Shown: one piece after another, positions 11,851-24,820 of the stretch
Layout: every line of letters begins with the position of its first letter
How positions within the stretch are numbered: position 1 is the stretch's first letter
NCBI GenBank assembly: GCA_033026295.1
Contig: CM065180.1
Location: 20,427,523-20,491,522, forward strand
Length of the DNA: 64,000 nucleotides
Origin: Channa striata
Taxonomy: Eukaryota > Chordata > Actinopteri > Anabantiformes > Channidae
Reading direction: 5' to 3'
Notes under the pieces: model-generated
What the model was told of the DNA's origin: nothing
The model's input: only the letters and a program-made list of their open reading frames with translations
The model's database searches: none
Made by a program: the position numbers and the translations under genes

Positions 11851-13001
11851 GTACAGTGTATGGGGCACAAGTGATCTCAACTCTGTCTGCCAATTAGGAA
11901 GCTCGTTCGGCCTGCTAGCGCCAAAGCTAGCCTCTCTTAGCTTTGCTGCCAGTAAGCGAGGTTAATAGTTAGCTTTGCCACCTCCCACCTAAGTATCTAT
12001 GAATACCTCTGAATATCCAGAAAACTAAAGGGCTTCAGGCATCACCATGTAAATGAAAGACACAAACAGTGAACAGAGATAGATGTCTGCATCATTGTCT
12101 CAAAAGATAAAATCATAAAGCAGTGCCCATGTGGTCTATTGTCAGACTGTAATGAAAAAAGAGGAGACAATATGAAGAGCCACCATGATGCATCAGTTTT
12201 TTTCCTTAAACTTTCTGAGCTAAGAAACTTTGTGGAGCTTCTGTTTTTTTGCCACCAGAGTTTTTGTCTGTCTCCATCTCACAGTTTGAATCTTTAATGT
12301 CTCACTTCTCTTTCTACACCCCCCCCCCCTCGTCTGCTCTGCATCTCTGTCCATCCCACCATGTCTCCATGCACTTCTGTTAGAATTTCAGCCTCCATCT
12401 CAAACGCTGTTGTGTTTCCATTGCTGTCAGGAACAATCTCAAAGTAAAACATGACACAAATGCAAAATGTTGTGGTAGGAAGAACGGGAGGAAGTGGGGA
12501 AACCAAACACAAAGAGGTATGAGAAAAAAGCAGAGGTTAGAGGAGAAGCAGAGGAGGGTCAGGCTGCCTTAAGCAGAGTTCACTCTAGTTATTCTCCTAC
12601 TTTGGTTTGTCTTGTTTTAGTTCCGCCTCTTTATTATTTCAGTCTACCAAGTACTTTCACTGCAGTTTGGAGAGACACACTCATCATTTTGCCCTGCAGG
12701 GAAGAAATGCAGATGGCAAGATGCTCCACTCCTTTCTCATCCCTCACTTCCCTGTTCATTTTCCCCCTGTGATCTCCTCCATCCCTAATGAATCAAGAGA
12801 ATTAATTAGAAAAATATAAAATTAGTTGACTGGAGGAATAGATGAAGAGATAGGGAGGAGGACAGGGCAGGGAATGAAACAAATACGTTTTTTTTTTATC
12901 TTCTGGGCATGTAATTACTTACTTAAACGTGTAGAAAATATGCCCGTCGGCAAGAAATGTTGCACAATTATTATTGTTTGTGTGATGGTTGAATATGCAC
13001 A
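11851..13001. other. No gene; simple runs only
   Basis: An 11-base C run lies at 12319-12329 and T runs near 12890. A GCTAGC-rich patch at 11915-11935 contains a short inverted repeat. Nothing coding is visible. Confidence 0.5.
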
Positions 13002-14480
13002 TACAATACTGTGCAAGGGTCTTGGAAAAACATTTGACTTGTTGTTTTAGTCATACAACGGTGATCACATATATTTATCTTACAGTCTCTTAATTAGAGC
13101 CAGAAAATAAAGTAAATATACAAGCAGCATAAAAAAAGCACAAACAATGGGCTAAGTACAGGAGTGGAAGTGGAAGACCAAGAAAGCTGTCAAACTCTGA
13201 TGAGAAGTTTTCTTAATCATTCCTTCTTCCTCCTCCTTCAGAGACTGAAATCCAGCAAGGACTTGGCTCAGCATCTGCTGCTCCTCATCTGGACGTGAAG
13301 ATCGATCCTGAAATATCTATGCTGTACTTCCAATCCTAACATTTCCTGTCCTAGGGTTCCTAATTCTCATATTATCAGATCAGTACATAAACCCAGGAAT
13401 CTGGAGTAAATGTGTGTATTAGCATTAGTAAAGGACACAGCGAAACTATAACTAAGCTGGATAGTCAAAATAGCGCCCAACTGATCCAGTGAGAACGGTG
13501 CTGAAATTCTCCTTAGCAACAATTTAGAGTGTCTTGATGTTCTGGAGCTGCACTATGTGGCTTTGGCAGCATTATCCAGGTACCGGCGCGTAGCTACGGT
13601 ATGGTGACATTAAAGACTGACTGTGAAAATGATGGTCTGCTTCAACTTCGCTTTGTGTTTTCATGTTCGTACATCGGCAGTTTAACGCACTATTAGAACT
13701 AAATGGCCTTATTCAAATTACTTTAAATAAATACGGGAATAAATGATTATGGTTTATAGCTATATAATGATCTGGGCTGCAACTTTTTAACATTTGGTGT
13801 TAATAAAAGCAAAGCAACCCCACAGATTTGCCTTTTATGTCTTCTGTCTCTGCTGTCAGGAGTCACATCTTTTCCCACCTTTGTATTGGTATTGACAATA
13901 CCAGCATGACTTTTACTTGGTTTTAGTATTGGATGAGGAATTAAATTATTGGTACTGCATATAACTAATGCCTAGTTCATCTTTCCACAGTCTAAGAAAG
14001 CATGATCATAAATGGCCTTTCTTGAATGATGACAGCCAAGTCACTATGTTCTCAGAAGGGAAAAGTTTGAATTATGCAAAAGCTCCAAAAGATTGAAGAT
14101 CAGTGAAAATAAGTGTTATGGAGTGATGATGAGTCTTAAGTTTTCAGGTCCAGTTGTGAAACATATGTGACGAGAATAGTTGAGAGAATAAGTGCTTGCA
14201 GTAAAATTAAACATGTATTTGGTTTTAAAAAAAAAACACCAATAAAAATCTGACATAACAAAATCTGACATGCATAACAGTCATGCAGAATTCTAGTGCT
14301 AAGTGTAAAGGAAGGACACGCTGAATACTAAATTTTGACCAAAGAAGTACTTTGTTTCTGTTTTGTTTGATATATAGTTTGTACATATTTCCTGTATTTT
14401 CTGCTCATATCCTCATAAACAGATCTAGAAATAAAGCACTAGAGGTGATGGTGGCCTAACACGTTTGCACAGTACTGTAT
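13002..14480 (+). pseudogene. Degraded Tc1-like DNA transposon, both ends present, interrupted
   Basis: The left end TACAATACTGTGCAAGGGTC (from 13003) is the inverted counterpart of the right end TTTGCACAGTACTGTA (14464-14479). This is the 'ACTGTGCAAAAGTCTTAGG' terminal repeat of a Tc1-like family. Between them, GSGRPRKLSNSDEKF (about 13165-13210) is the GRPR-containing second half of the transposase DNA-binding region. KSSKDLAQHL follows about 50 bases later in another frame. The match resumes at about 13985, with NYAK near 14075 and WSDDES near 14130, the region of the first catalytic Asp. A 3' end with AATAAA precedes the right terminus. Parent elements of this type are usually about 1.3-1.6 kb. 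Frameshifts, stops and a foreign insert make it inactive. Confidence 0.75.
13315..13983. mobile_element. Foreign insert of about 670 bp inside the Tc1-like copy
   Basis: Transposase-like sequence stops near 13315 and resumes near 13985, where the parent element should be nearly continuous. The inserted DNA has no coding match. It contains a perfect inverted repeat GGTATTG/CAATACC near 13887-13904 and several TATTGG / GGTACTG motifs reminiscent of some hAT-type non-autonomous elements. I could not identify terminal repeats or a target duplication, so its class and exact ends are open. Confidence 0.45.
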
Positions 14481-17400
14481 ACGTATAATGACAACTGAAC
14501 GGAAAGAAAACAAAATATAGATTTTTGATTGTAGGTCACAACTGCTACTTAAGCAGTAACTTCTAACAAATAACTAAAATGTTGTTCATATCACTATCAT
14601 GTGATTACCACAACCAAAACCTGAAAATGAGCAATGACACATGAACAAATGAAATGCACACTGTACGTTATCAACTAAACCAACAAGTAAAATAAAAAAC
14701 TGGAGATGGCTGTGCTTGATAAAAATATGCTGTAGGATGTCTTGTTATACATTTTCGGACTGACTTAGCTGCACTCGTTTGTTCACAGGAAAAGTGACGG
14801 AACTTAATTGTGTCAAAAATGAAAAATGAGACTATTAAGTTCTAATCAAGTTAAAAATGTCCCCAAAAATGTCTTTAACTTGTTAAAAATAAATCAGACT
14901 GTCAGACGCAGCTCCGCCATTTGAAAGATGGGTTCTTAACCATCTAGAATGTTGTCTTAGTTACTCTTTCTGCCACACCATATTCAATTTCCCTCATCTA
15001 CACTGAAACACATGGCTGACATTTTCAGATACATGCAATCAATTGGACATGTGGCGCATGTGTGGGGAAGAAAGGAACCAGCACAGTGGGGGTGTTATGC
15101 ATCAACACCAACATGAGTCAGCCTCACCTCTTTCCTCAATACTCTTTACACCTCACACTTTCTCTCTATTTTATTTTCACCATATCTGTCATCCTCTATT
15201 TTTCTTTCTTCTCTTCCTTCATCCCCTCCCTTTACATGTTCTCTCACGCCTTCACCCATGCATTAGTTCTTTCCCTTCTCAGCTCTCTTTTGTTTTCCTC
15301 TCCTCTCTCTGTCTCTGTCTCTGTCGCTGCCAGTCTGCTGCTGTCTGTCTTGTTCCCTGAGGGGATACAGTACAAGTGTTTTTGATTTGGAGCCAGGGTA
15401 AAGATGCATTAGACAGCAACCACTGTGTGTCACACCAACATGCGTGCGCACGAGCACACACACGTAATCCTAAACAAGTACACCCACACATCCACATGTG
15501 CAAAACGCAAACACATGCACACTTCTCTACACTCAGGCTTTCGCCCTGACAGCAAGACAGATGCATTCAGTGGACAGGTGCAGTAAAGCCTGGTAAAGTG
15601 TTTTCTCTTGTTTACAGAGGGAGGGTACAAGGAGAGAAGAGTGAATAGATTCTACTGAAAAAAACAGAGAACAATAGTGCATCACACTGACAACACACTC
15701 TGCGCCTAGAAGTGATGAAGTGATGCCATTGCCACGTCAAAGGTCATTACAAGTTAAGTGTCTATTGATTCTTCCTGGTTATGTGTGATAATGTGTTTGC
15801 AGCGGTTCAGTTTGGTCACTTCAAAGACATCACACTGAAAGGGGAATCATTTTCCTGACACGGTGAAAGGCAAATGAGTTCATCCACCTTCGGGGGCGTT
15901 TCACTTTTTTATTTTATGGCCCTAGGACTATTTCCCACAGGACACTGGGTTTAAATTCTCAGTCCAGTGAAGATTTGATTTGTTTGGATTCAGTTTCTCC
16001 AACTATCCTAAATCAGTTCCACAATGTCAAAAGTGTAGAAATGAAAAGTCTAATAAAGATAAGATTTAAAAGCGGAATAATGGTGGTGGAATGACCCGAC
16101 ATACACACAGAAGTGGAATAAAAAAAAGTGGTACTTTCAACAAACATTACCCCACGCACTCTATATCTGCATTTTCCTGTACAACTGCTGATCAACTGAG
16201 TGAAATCTGTGGTAGAATGGCAACGACTAGCATCAATTGGGACTTTATAAATTATTAAATACAAATTAAATTATAATGGCCTTGATTTTTAAAATGAAGA
16301 AATATGCCAACTGGTTTAGTGGTCTGTCTCGCTCTTGTGTTTTTATCAGAAGAAAAATTCATTTTAATGTCTGGTTATTTTGGAAAATACAATGACTTTA
16401 TAAAATGTCCTAAGTTTTCCTTTAACCAGGAGTCAAATAACTAACATTAACTAAATCAAATTTATTTAGTTAAATAACTAAATAAAAATTTAGCTAAAAT
16501 TAAATTTAAGTTAACTCATGTTAATTGTTTTTTTTAAAAAAAAGTATTCCTAATTTTAATCTTCGTTGAACACCTCTGTCAACCTAGTGGGAACTTCCTT
16601 AGAAACCACTGGGGAAAATACGTTTCCCACCCCTATCCTAACGGCAGCTTCTGATTGGCTGAACACACAACAAATGTAATCAGCAATAACCGGGGCAAAA
16701 GCTGAGTAGGGACAGTTGGAAACAAGCAAGGCAGAGAGTCCCTGAAGACCAGGGCTGGGAACCCGTGCTCTACAGTATTGTTATAACGTTGTGTGTTTTC
16801 ATGCTCAGAGAAACTAATATTTTATTCAGGCGATAAGATTTTGCTCTGTTGGTGTTATGAACAGTAGTTTTAAACTTGTCAAAAAAATTCCTCGTGTCTC
16901 TCTAATACTCTTTGTAAACAACTCGTTTCTAGTAAAAACCCACCCCAACACGTGTCCACTACGGGCAAACTGTGTGACAGCTGTGCCTGGCTGATATTAT
17001 CCTCCAAGAGGACACACAGTTGTATGTTCACTAGTGATTCTACGAGTTTGGACAGAGAGGTTGGACATACAGGCCACAGAGTGGGTTTTGCCAGGAGTAA
17101 ATGTTAAATATGTGTACATGTAGTGCATAAATACTTAATCTGTAGTAAACCGAAACGCTGAAAGGTGAACTTGTGAAACCAAACCCTGAATAGTTAATGG
17201 AACTGTATAAAAAAGAAAAAAGAAAAAGAAGGAAAAAGACAAAAAGGCACGATCTTGAAGTCCAGAAACACAGAGGATTTGCTTCAGTAATGTCTGCTGC
17301 AGCACTGTTTGTTCCTGAGAAGCCATTATGAATTACAAGGGTTTGTGCTTTGGCATGCACACTAGCTGTTGAAGCTCTGCTGGCCTTGATCCCACTTTAT

Positions 17401-17743
17401 TTCAAAAATACAACAAAACCTGCTCAGTCAAAGCGAAATTTACTTTTTCTTTTTTACCCTTCACATGTTGTAGAAATTTAAAATGTGTTTAATTCAATAA
17501 AAGAAACGATGAAAAAATAAATAAATATATTTTAAATGTCATTAATCAATTACGATAACAGTTGATCTTAGAGTTTAGTGGAGTTGAAGTAGGGACACAG
17601 ACCAGCAGAAGTGTCCAGAGCCGCCAATTTAATAGGGGCTTTAAAAAAAAGCTAATTAAAGCACAAACTCCTGTGTTTGACACAGAGCTAGTGCAAGGAT
17701 GGTACCGCAGCGCTGCCTCGCTCTGTGAAACAAACACTCATTC
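14481..17743. other. No gene; pyrimidine-rich and AT-rich patches
   Basis: About 15120-15350 is T/C-rich on the plus strand and yields long low-complexity Ser/Leu/Phe frames on both strands. About 16435-16545 is extremely AT-rich with TAAATAACTAAATAAA-like repetition. I see no exon or RNA gene. Confidence 0.5.
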
Positions 17744-17935
17744 AGCTTTATAGTTCAGTTGGTAAGCCAGTGGTTTAGATCCAGGTCCTTCCTGCCTGTG
17801 TCAGACTGTCCTTGGCCAAGATATTAAACCCTAAGTAGCTCCAAGTGGCTCCGGGGAGCACCTTGCGCGTCATCGGTGTGTGAATGAATGAGACATTGTG
17901 AAGCCCCTTTTGGTCTACTTTTTGGAGACAAAATT
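17744..17935 (+). mobile_element. tRNA-derived SINE (tail type 2)
   Basis: The head has an A-box-like TAGTTCAGTTGGTAAG and a B-box-like GGTTTAGATCC. The body follows with CTGTCCTTGGCCAAGATATTAAACCCTAAG-type sequence (the usual gtccttgggcaagacactgaacccc block), then GCGTCATCGGTGTGTGAATG and a decayed tail. Its tail differs from the GGATAAAAGCGTCTGC tail of the copies at 24972 and 28701. No clear target duplication remains. Confidence 0.75.
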
Positions 17936-19224
17936 AACACTTGAGCAGGTGTATTTAAATGAGGTGCAGGTTTCAGTAAAGCATACATAAGTCTGCATTT
18001 TTCTGTTTGATTCCGACCTGAGCCTGACGCAGATTAATTTGTGCATGTTTTTTCTTTAAAACAAGCAATTTTTGGGTTTAATTGCACTTTAATGTAGTGC
18101 AGTTCTTGTTGTCTGTTTTATTTCATTCATTCATTTTATTTCATTTATTCTAAGCTATGTGGAATACAAGCTTAGGGTCACGACTTTAAAAAAAGAACAT
18201 AATAATTTAAATGCAAGTGATGTGTGTGAATAATCAGCTGGCACAACTAGTACTTTTCAGCTTTTGTTTGCTCCCCCTGTACCAAAACATTTTAACCCTT
18301 TGATTGAGAATAGTTCAGTTTTTCTAAGCTGCAGGAGGGTGTTTGTGATATTGCTTTTATGTGCCACTCAGGCAGGAATCAGGCAAAAGGAAACTTAGCA
18401 GCCCCTCGCTGTCAGAACGAGCAAACATTATACATGTACAGGTGGACACATTCACCCCGATACAAACATAAAAGAAACTGAACGAGGGAAAAAGAGAAGA
18501 AAGAGTTAATAACATTAACAAAGATTAACATACTTTGACTCAAATTGTAAGAGGGCTATTACAGGCTAATTTCACTTAACACGCTTTTGAATTCTGTCAG
18601 AATAGCAGAATTGACAGCTTAATTAAATACCCCGGGGTGGGAGGGTGAGAAGAGGGGAGCAGCACGAGTCAATGAGTAGAGGATGGAAAAAGAAGGAAAT
18701 TGCAAGAGTTGGGTAGGTATGTTCTAATGAAGAGATGTAAAGTTTGCAAATGTGGCATAACATTCAGCTAATACAAACGTTTCTTCATCATTAGAAGTGG
18801 ATCAAAGAAAAAAAAGATACAGTAACATAATGACAATTACAATGCAAACATTTAAGTCCCTCTTAAAAGATTCATCAAATATCAACTTAAATTTTTCATT
18901 AATTAAAATATGTATGAACTGAATTTATATTAAATATTAACACTGATGACAAAAATTCTTTACTCATGACATTTCAAAATAAGGAAGTGCAAGCTTTTAT
19001 ATCTAACTTTGCATCCACTGTGCATTTTACAGTATTTTATCTTAATGCATTGCTTGTATATTTCATTAATTGAAAGCAATGTGTTATTATTACCCCTATT
19101 AAAATATAAGCTGTATACAGCATATTGTACATGCAACCACCACCACTTCACAACAATGCTTTGATATGGATTTAGGTTCTGCACACATAACCACTTTCCT
19201 TTGTTCTTGTCACAATGTGTAAAA
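17936..19224. other. No gene; AT-rich DNA
   Basis: ATTC-type tetranucleotide repetition lies at about 18120-18160 and a very AT-rich part at about 18880-18960. Nothing else is recognisable. Confidence 0.5.
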
Positions 19225-19300
19225 TGTATTGAGAGCCACTAGAAAGAGTTAAATTCTATACTTGGCCAATAAAGCTGTTCCATCTGATTCTGTAAACCCC
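19225..19300 (+). repeat. Possible LINE 3' tail
   Basis: ACTTGGCCAATAAAGCTG followed by a GATTCTG unit resembles the 3' end of some teleost LINEs, which finish in AATAAAGCTGATTCTG repeats. No coding sequence precedes it, so this would be a strongly truncated copy. Confidence 0.3.
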
Positions 19301-21907
19301 ACTGATTGCCCGGCATAAAATTCTGATCGAGGACTTGATCTCCTGCTCATGTGACGGGTTGATTTTTATTCTACTGAAAAATCAAATATCCATTTGCTGT
19401 GCAGTACTCTTTTGTCAGCTTCCACCACCAGCTGTGTTCAATCAACTGTGAAAGTAGTCCCAAGCAGAGTACAACGGCGTCTGAGTTTTGGATGTAATTA
19501 CATCTACATTTCAGCAGTAGCCTTCAAATGCAGCTGAACATCAAAATTATGTAGTTCAGGACTTAGAGGCTACTGGAAAAATTGTTAGTTTTTTTACTTT
19601 TGAATGCATCTCAATAATGTGTCAACAGGGGTCCCCTATCTCTCGATTTCTTTTTGCCTGTTTTTCTCAGGTATCATACAAACCTTTCTAAATATAGAGA
19701 CAAAGACATTCTATACATACACACTTACTTCTAAAATTGCTGGAGAAACAGCAAGAGACAGTCATAAACCCTCTCTAAATTGCTGTTTCAAATGTAGGTG
19801 AAGCACATTATACAGTGTCTCTCTTCTAAATTGTCTTTTTATGGATCTAATACCTGACTGAGACAGAAGAGATGACCGCCCTAATAAGAACAAGGAGATC
19901 ATTTTACCCTCAGAGAGGTTCTGATGTGTAGCCTGCATTTACCTTCTCTGCATGAATTGGAAATGAGTGAGAGTCAATGACTTTGAGAGAGAAAGGGAGA
20001 ATGAGATTGCCTCCTATTAAAAAAACAAAACAAACAACACTTATGCATGTCCACCACTTTTTCATGACCTATTGCTAAGCTTCATTGCTATGAAACCTCT
20101 TGCCACTGCAGTAATTGGGAATGCTGGAAAGGAAAAAAATCAGGTGACATATTCCATAGTCTTAATAAGCAAGAAGCTGGGGTATAAGGACCTGCCTGAG
20201 TAAAATTTGAATTTTTCATTTGCACATGCTCATATACATACAAATATGGACATACATACATAGCTGCCTACACACATGCATGCTTTCATGAATATATGTG
20301 TATATATTACACAAACATTCACACAAATCCACTCGCATGACAATGTAGGTGTATGCATGCTAAGAATGTATAAATATGTGCCTGCTTGGTGGGTAAGTTT
20401 GTGCATGCTCTGTATGTAAGTAATATCTATTTTTTGCAACTCAAAAAATTCCACTTGAAACTTTACGCAGCACTCGGAGAAACAGGTCGACCTTTTCTGC
20501 ATATCAGGTTTATTCTCAGCCGGTACAGCAACATCACTGGCATACAACAGAAGAGTGAACATTGTTTCCCCACATTTAACACCACCGCCACATTTGGTGA
20601 TTTACTGTCCGTGCCAAGTCATTTATTTAAAGAGCAAATAGTGTGGGAGACAAAGCATCTTTCTGTTTTACCCCCAGAGGAGTTTGAAACCACCCAGTAT
20701 AAAACTCATTTATTTTAACACATCCCTCAGTCCCATTTTAAAAGGAAACTCTTAGAGCTTCCCATTAACTCCAGAATCCAGCAGTCTAAATGCTAGAAGG
20801 GCTCCGTTCACAAAATCAACTACCTTTGTGAAGTCTATTAAAAACCAATGTGGCCATTTTTCCCCATTATTTTATTCCTTACAATCGTACACAAAGTTAG
20901 TCAATATTTTAGATATATTGCTGAAATTTGTGCAAGCATTGGCCTGAAAAAAAAAAAAAACTCCACTACAAGTACCACTTTACACCTTTTACTTAAGTAA
21001 ACTACACAGATTTTCTTCAATTCAACTTCAGTATACTTCAAATGAACTACAAAAGCAAAATTACTCAATGTTATGTCAGCAGTGAGCTTTTACCTGTACT
21101 GTATAGTCTGATAGACATGAAACACTTTCACACAAGACATCCTGCGTTGAAAGTGAACTACTGTTTTCATTAATCTTGAAAATATTATAATAATATAATA
21201 TCTATAATAACATATTAATATAATATTTCTAATCTTTTTAGCTACTGGATGAGCCATTAATCATTACAAAATGTAATCATCAAAATGAAATGAAAACAAA
21301 TACAATATTTTGACTTGAATGAATCTGAATGAATGAATTTCTTAAATAAATTTCTTAAATTACAACATTTTTCCCCACATTAAAATTTTGAGTTGCATAC
21401 AAACACACTAATATTTCACACAAGCTGTCTTCTAACAATCTTTCCATTCACCCATTTCCATCTATGCCAAACTCCATCTTCTCATTTTCTACCTTCCTGT
21501 CCTCTTTTCCTAATGATCTATTATTTCGTGAGTGCATTCAATCTCTTTTACATACATGTGACAGTTCTCAGCTGACGTAAGAACGGAAGTGAGAGAGAGT
21601 CAGTTGCTGGCGATTTAGAACTTAGCAAAGAGAATCAATTACTACTCATCCTTGCTCAAAGATATAGCCGGACTGAGCATTATGCTGACACGTACCGCCC
21701 ATGTACGTAGCAGCACACATATCACACTGTATGGATGGATTTAGTGGGCTGTAAAATGACCAGTGCTGCTCTGCAATCTGGTAAATGACCTGGGCCATCA
21801 AAGTGAAAGAGAGCAAGAGAGCAAGAGGCGAGATGTGTCACACTCAAAGACGAATTAGAAATGGGTGTGTGTGCTTTTTTTTCCCCTATCCCATGCTGAA
21901 AGCAGAG
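19301..21907. other. No gene; AT-rich DNA
   Basis: ATGCAT/ACATAC-rich low complexity lies at about 20225-20375, an A run near 20947-20960 and AATATTATAATA-type sequence at about 21175-21235. Paired 110-codon frames around 20230-20718 on opposite strands have no recognisable family. Confidence 0.5.
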
Positions 21908-22020
21908 ATTGAAGGGGGATTGGTGGCTCATTGGTAGAGCACTGGGTTGAAATGCAGAAGGAAGCAGGCTCGAATCTCAGCCCACCAGGGGTGTGGCAGG
22001 AGGGGAAAAACCAACCCCTA
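21908..22020 (+). mobile_element. tRNA-like SINE head
   Basis: GGTGGCTCATTGGTAGAGCA is a strong A box with acceptor-like start. AATGCAGAAGG follows at the anticodon region, then the B box GGCTCGAATCTC and a closing CCCACCA that nearly pairs with the start. The pattern (TTGGTAGAGC...ATGCAGAA...GAATC) also fits the minus-strand copy near 52.5 kb. Imperfect stems and a repeat-like continuation argue for a SINE or tRNA pseudogene rather than a working tRNA gene. Confidence 0.55.
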
Positions 22021-22701
22021 AAAGGGAGAAGCCAGAAGCTGTTCCTCTTTCACTGAAAGTGTTTGTATATTTCACAGATGTGCTGTAATCTATGGTAATA
22101 TTTAAATAACTCATTCATACAGTGTGCAATATTTACTATATTGTGTTCATTTATTATTAGATACTCAAAAAACATTGTGACAATTTAAAATATTTGAAAA
22201 TATTTTTTCCCAGCTACAGTTGGTGCAAAAAACTACAAAAGAAAGTTCTGTCTTCTCCAACACAAGCCAATGCACTGCAAGTAAAAGTTCACTTATTCAG
22301 TGTGTGTTTCTGCACAGTTTGAACAGGTGCACAAAATGACTCATCCTTCTTCAAAATGTAGTGCATCTGATGTTTGAGCGTGACTCCGGCGCCAAGTCTA
22401 AGTGAGAGCACCAGTGTGGAATACTGACCTTTTAACATGAAGACTTTCTTATTAGCTCGCTCTGAAAATCACCCAAAAAAACATTGAGTCATCCCACATT
22501 TATTTATGTGTAGGACTGCATCTTATTTAGGAGTTTGCAAGTGTGGCAGTGTCTCTGCTCTTCTTTGTGTATACTGCGTGTCGTGTGTTTGCGTGTATGA
22601 TGCAATTGCCAAAGACACATTAAGCTGTGGGGAACGGGCAGAGTCATGATGTGCAGCCCCATATAGTACGAAGGTGATGTGGCAGATGTCAGTGGATGCA
22701 G
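22021..22701. other. No feature seen
   Basis: Unique-looking AT-rich sequence without recognised repeats or coding signal. Confidence 0.5.
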
Positions 22702-22948
22702 ACACACATGCACACACACACGTACCGCTATCCTTGTGAGGACACTCATTAACGTAATGCAATCCCTGATCCCTTAGTCTAACCCATTCTAATTCACAAC
22801 TGAATGCCTAACCCTAACCCTAACTCTAAAACCCAGTCTGGACCCTCAAAAATCCCTTTTTTAGGGTTAGAAGTAGTGAGGACCCGCCAAAATTTACTCA
22901 CTGTTGTTACCAAACAAAATTTGGTCCTCACTAAGTAGTATCTACTGG

Positions 22949-22949
<1 letters not shown>
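22702..22949 (+). repeat. Dispersed repeat family B (CCCTAA-rich), full-looking copy
   Basis: The copy opens with CA repeats, then TATCCTTGTGAGGACACTC, a block rich in CCTAACCCTAA (22808-22830), AGTGAGGACC (22875-22884) and the inverted GGTCCTCACT (22923-22932), closing into a long CA tract. It matches a repeat common in teleost genomes that is characteristically bracketed by CA microsatellites. The telomere-like hexamers belong to this family and do not mark a telomere. Related copies lie at 27705-27735 and 29695-29935. Confidence 0.7.

Positions 22950-22990
<41 letters not shown>
22950..22990. repeat. (CA)n microsatellite
   Basis: About 20 pure AC units abut the end of the family B repeat. 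The junction with the repeat is typical for that family. Confidence 0.97.
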
Positions 22991-22994
<4 letters not shown>

Positions 22995-24648
22995 GTGTGC
23001 TATGAAGTCATGATATCTAATATCCTGCTTAGATGTACATGTTTTGCACTAATTTGCAACTGAGTAAAGCTCAGTAAATCTGATTTTCCCAACAAACTGC
23101 ATTAACGAGAATCTATAATTGTATTAAATGTTTGCCTAATGTTAAAACACAGCATTATTTAATATGAGTCTGTCGTAAATACATAACATAAGAAAGCTGG
23201 CATGCTGTAAAGTCTGACAAACTCGCTTTGTGAGGTTGTGATGTACAATGTATTATAAGCCTTATGGATAATAAAAAATTTTGACATCCAGTCCAATGAT
23301 TTTCTTTATACTGACAAGTGTTCTTTTTTAAGTATAACATTTTGCTACTCTATCAAAATAAATATTAAAGTGAGGTGTTAAATGCAAATTAGAACATTAA
23401 ATTAATGCTTTACAATTAAAGTGTTTATACTGAGTGTTTGACGCCACACCTTAGAAACCGCCATAACAGTTATTATCGTTTTGCTTCATTTGAAACATAA
23501 TTTCATCTGCTCAGATGCTACTTTGCAATATCACATTAGGATGCTCTTTTACTGTCTATGCTTCTGAGTTATAATGATGTCTGTTGGCTGCTGTTCCAGG
23601 TGAAATTGCATTAGGAAACTGGGTTTTGCGCCCATAATAGTGTTTCCTGCTGCTCCATGAAAGATGATGTAATTTAATTTGAGCCACAATGGTGTCTGCA
23701 GCCGGTGAAGTTGCTTGCAATTGCATTTAAGATTAATCTAAACTAAAACCCTCGAGTACCCTAAATGTGTCATTTCAGCCACTGAACTACACCAGAACGG
23801 GTCGTCTCTAGAATTAACGTTATGATCATTAAACGTTTTTTCTTATTTTGGGTGAAATTACCTTATTGTCAAAGCTGTCTAAGTCAGCATTATGACTCTA
23901 AGCCTCTCTCTCTAGTCTCCATAATGCTTACTCAAACATTAGAGCTGACTTGTCCGCTAGCATTGCTCCAGTCGGCCTGCGATATAGTGTTAGTCTTTTT
24001 AATCTGTGCAAGTGAAGAAGAAAGATAATTGGAAACAATTGAGGAGAAAGTAAAAAGCACTGAGGCGAACACGGTTGGGAGATGTCGGTGTGGGAAAATG
24101 TTGGGGCTTTTATCGCTGAGAGACAAAACAGCGATATCAAACATAATGATGTGCACACATGCCTTTACACATCCTCACACATACCAATAGCGGTAATGAT
24201 TATGCAGCTTATCAGTTTCCTGTTTTTCAGAGAAGCCAATTAAGGCAAAGGCAAAAAAGCTTGAAATTAAGCAATAAGAAGTCAAAGTGTCAGGTTCTAA
24301 CACACTCCCATCATCTCATACATGCAAACACTCGTACAGTATATTTGTGTTCCATTCATTTCACTACAAAATCTGTTCGACAGGCCTTGTATTATTCTGC
24401 AACATTTTTGTCATTACTAAAATTAAAATACTGAAACCTAAATGACTCAAAAACACTTTCAGTTTCTCCCACTGCTGTTCTCCTGCTGTCGTACCATCAT
24501 TTCTCTAACTGTTTCAGCTCATTTTAAATGCTAATGTATGCAGAACTCCACATTTCAGCAGCACTTTTAGGTCTTCTGTTGTGTTTTTGTGCAGTGTTTT
24601 CCACAGATCACCTGTCAGTCAAACTGGAGAAATAACACCTCGCCCTGT
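22991..24648. other. No gene seen
   Basis: The sequence is unique-looking. I cannot judge from one genome whether parts such as 23560-23720 (less AT-skewed) are conserved non-coding elements. Confidence 0.45.
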
Positions 24649-24693
24649 GCAAAAATGTAAATGGCAAAAATGCAAGTTGCAAAAATGCAGCTT
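24649..24693. repeat. 15-bp tandem repeat, three units
   Basis: GCAAAAATG recurs at 24649, 24664 and 24679, exactly 15 bases apart; the six bases after each are TAAATG, CAAGTT and CAGCTT. This gives a short period-15 minisatellite. It is in frame on the minus strand only by length and is not evidence of a protein. Confidence 0.85.
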
Positions 24694-24820
24694 ATCAATA
24701 CCTTTTGTAGCTTTATAAACAGCAATGAAATATAGTCAGACATGGGCAATAGATGACAAGGTTTGAAAGATTTGAAAATGATCATTGCTTGGTTCAAGAA
24801 TAATCTTATTTGTATTTATG

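Noticed and set aside
21908..21983. A functional tRNA gene
   Set aside because: A and B boxes are present but the stems are imperfect and repeat-like sequence follows. A similar SINE-like unit occurs at 52.5 kb.
22808..22830. CCCTAA repeats suggesting an interstitial telomere
   Set aside because: There are only a few hexamers and they sit at the expected place inside the family B dispersed repeat.
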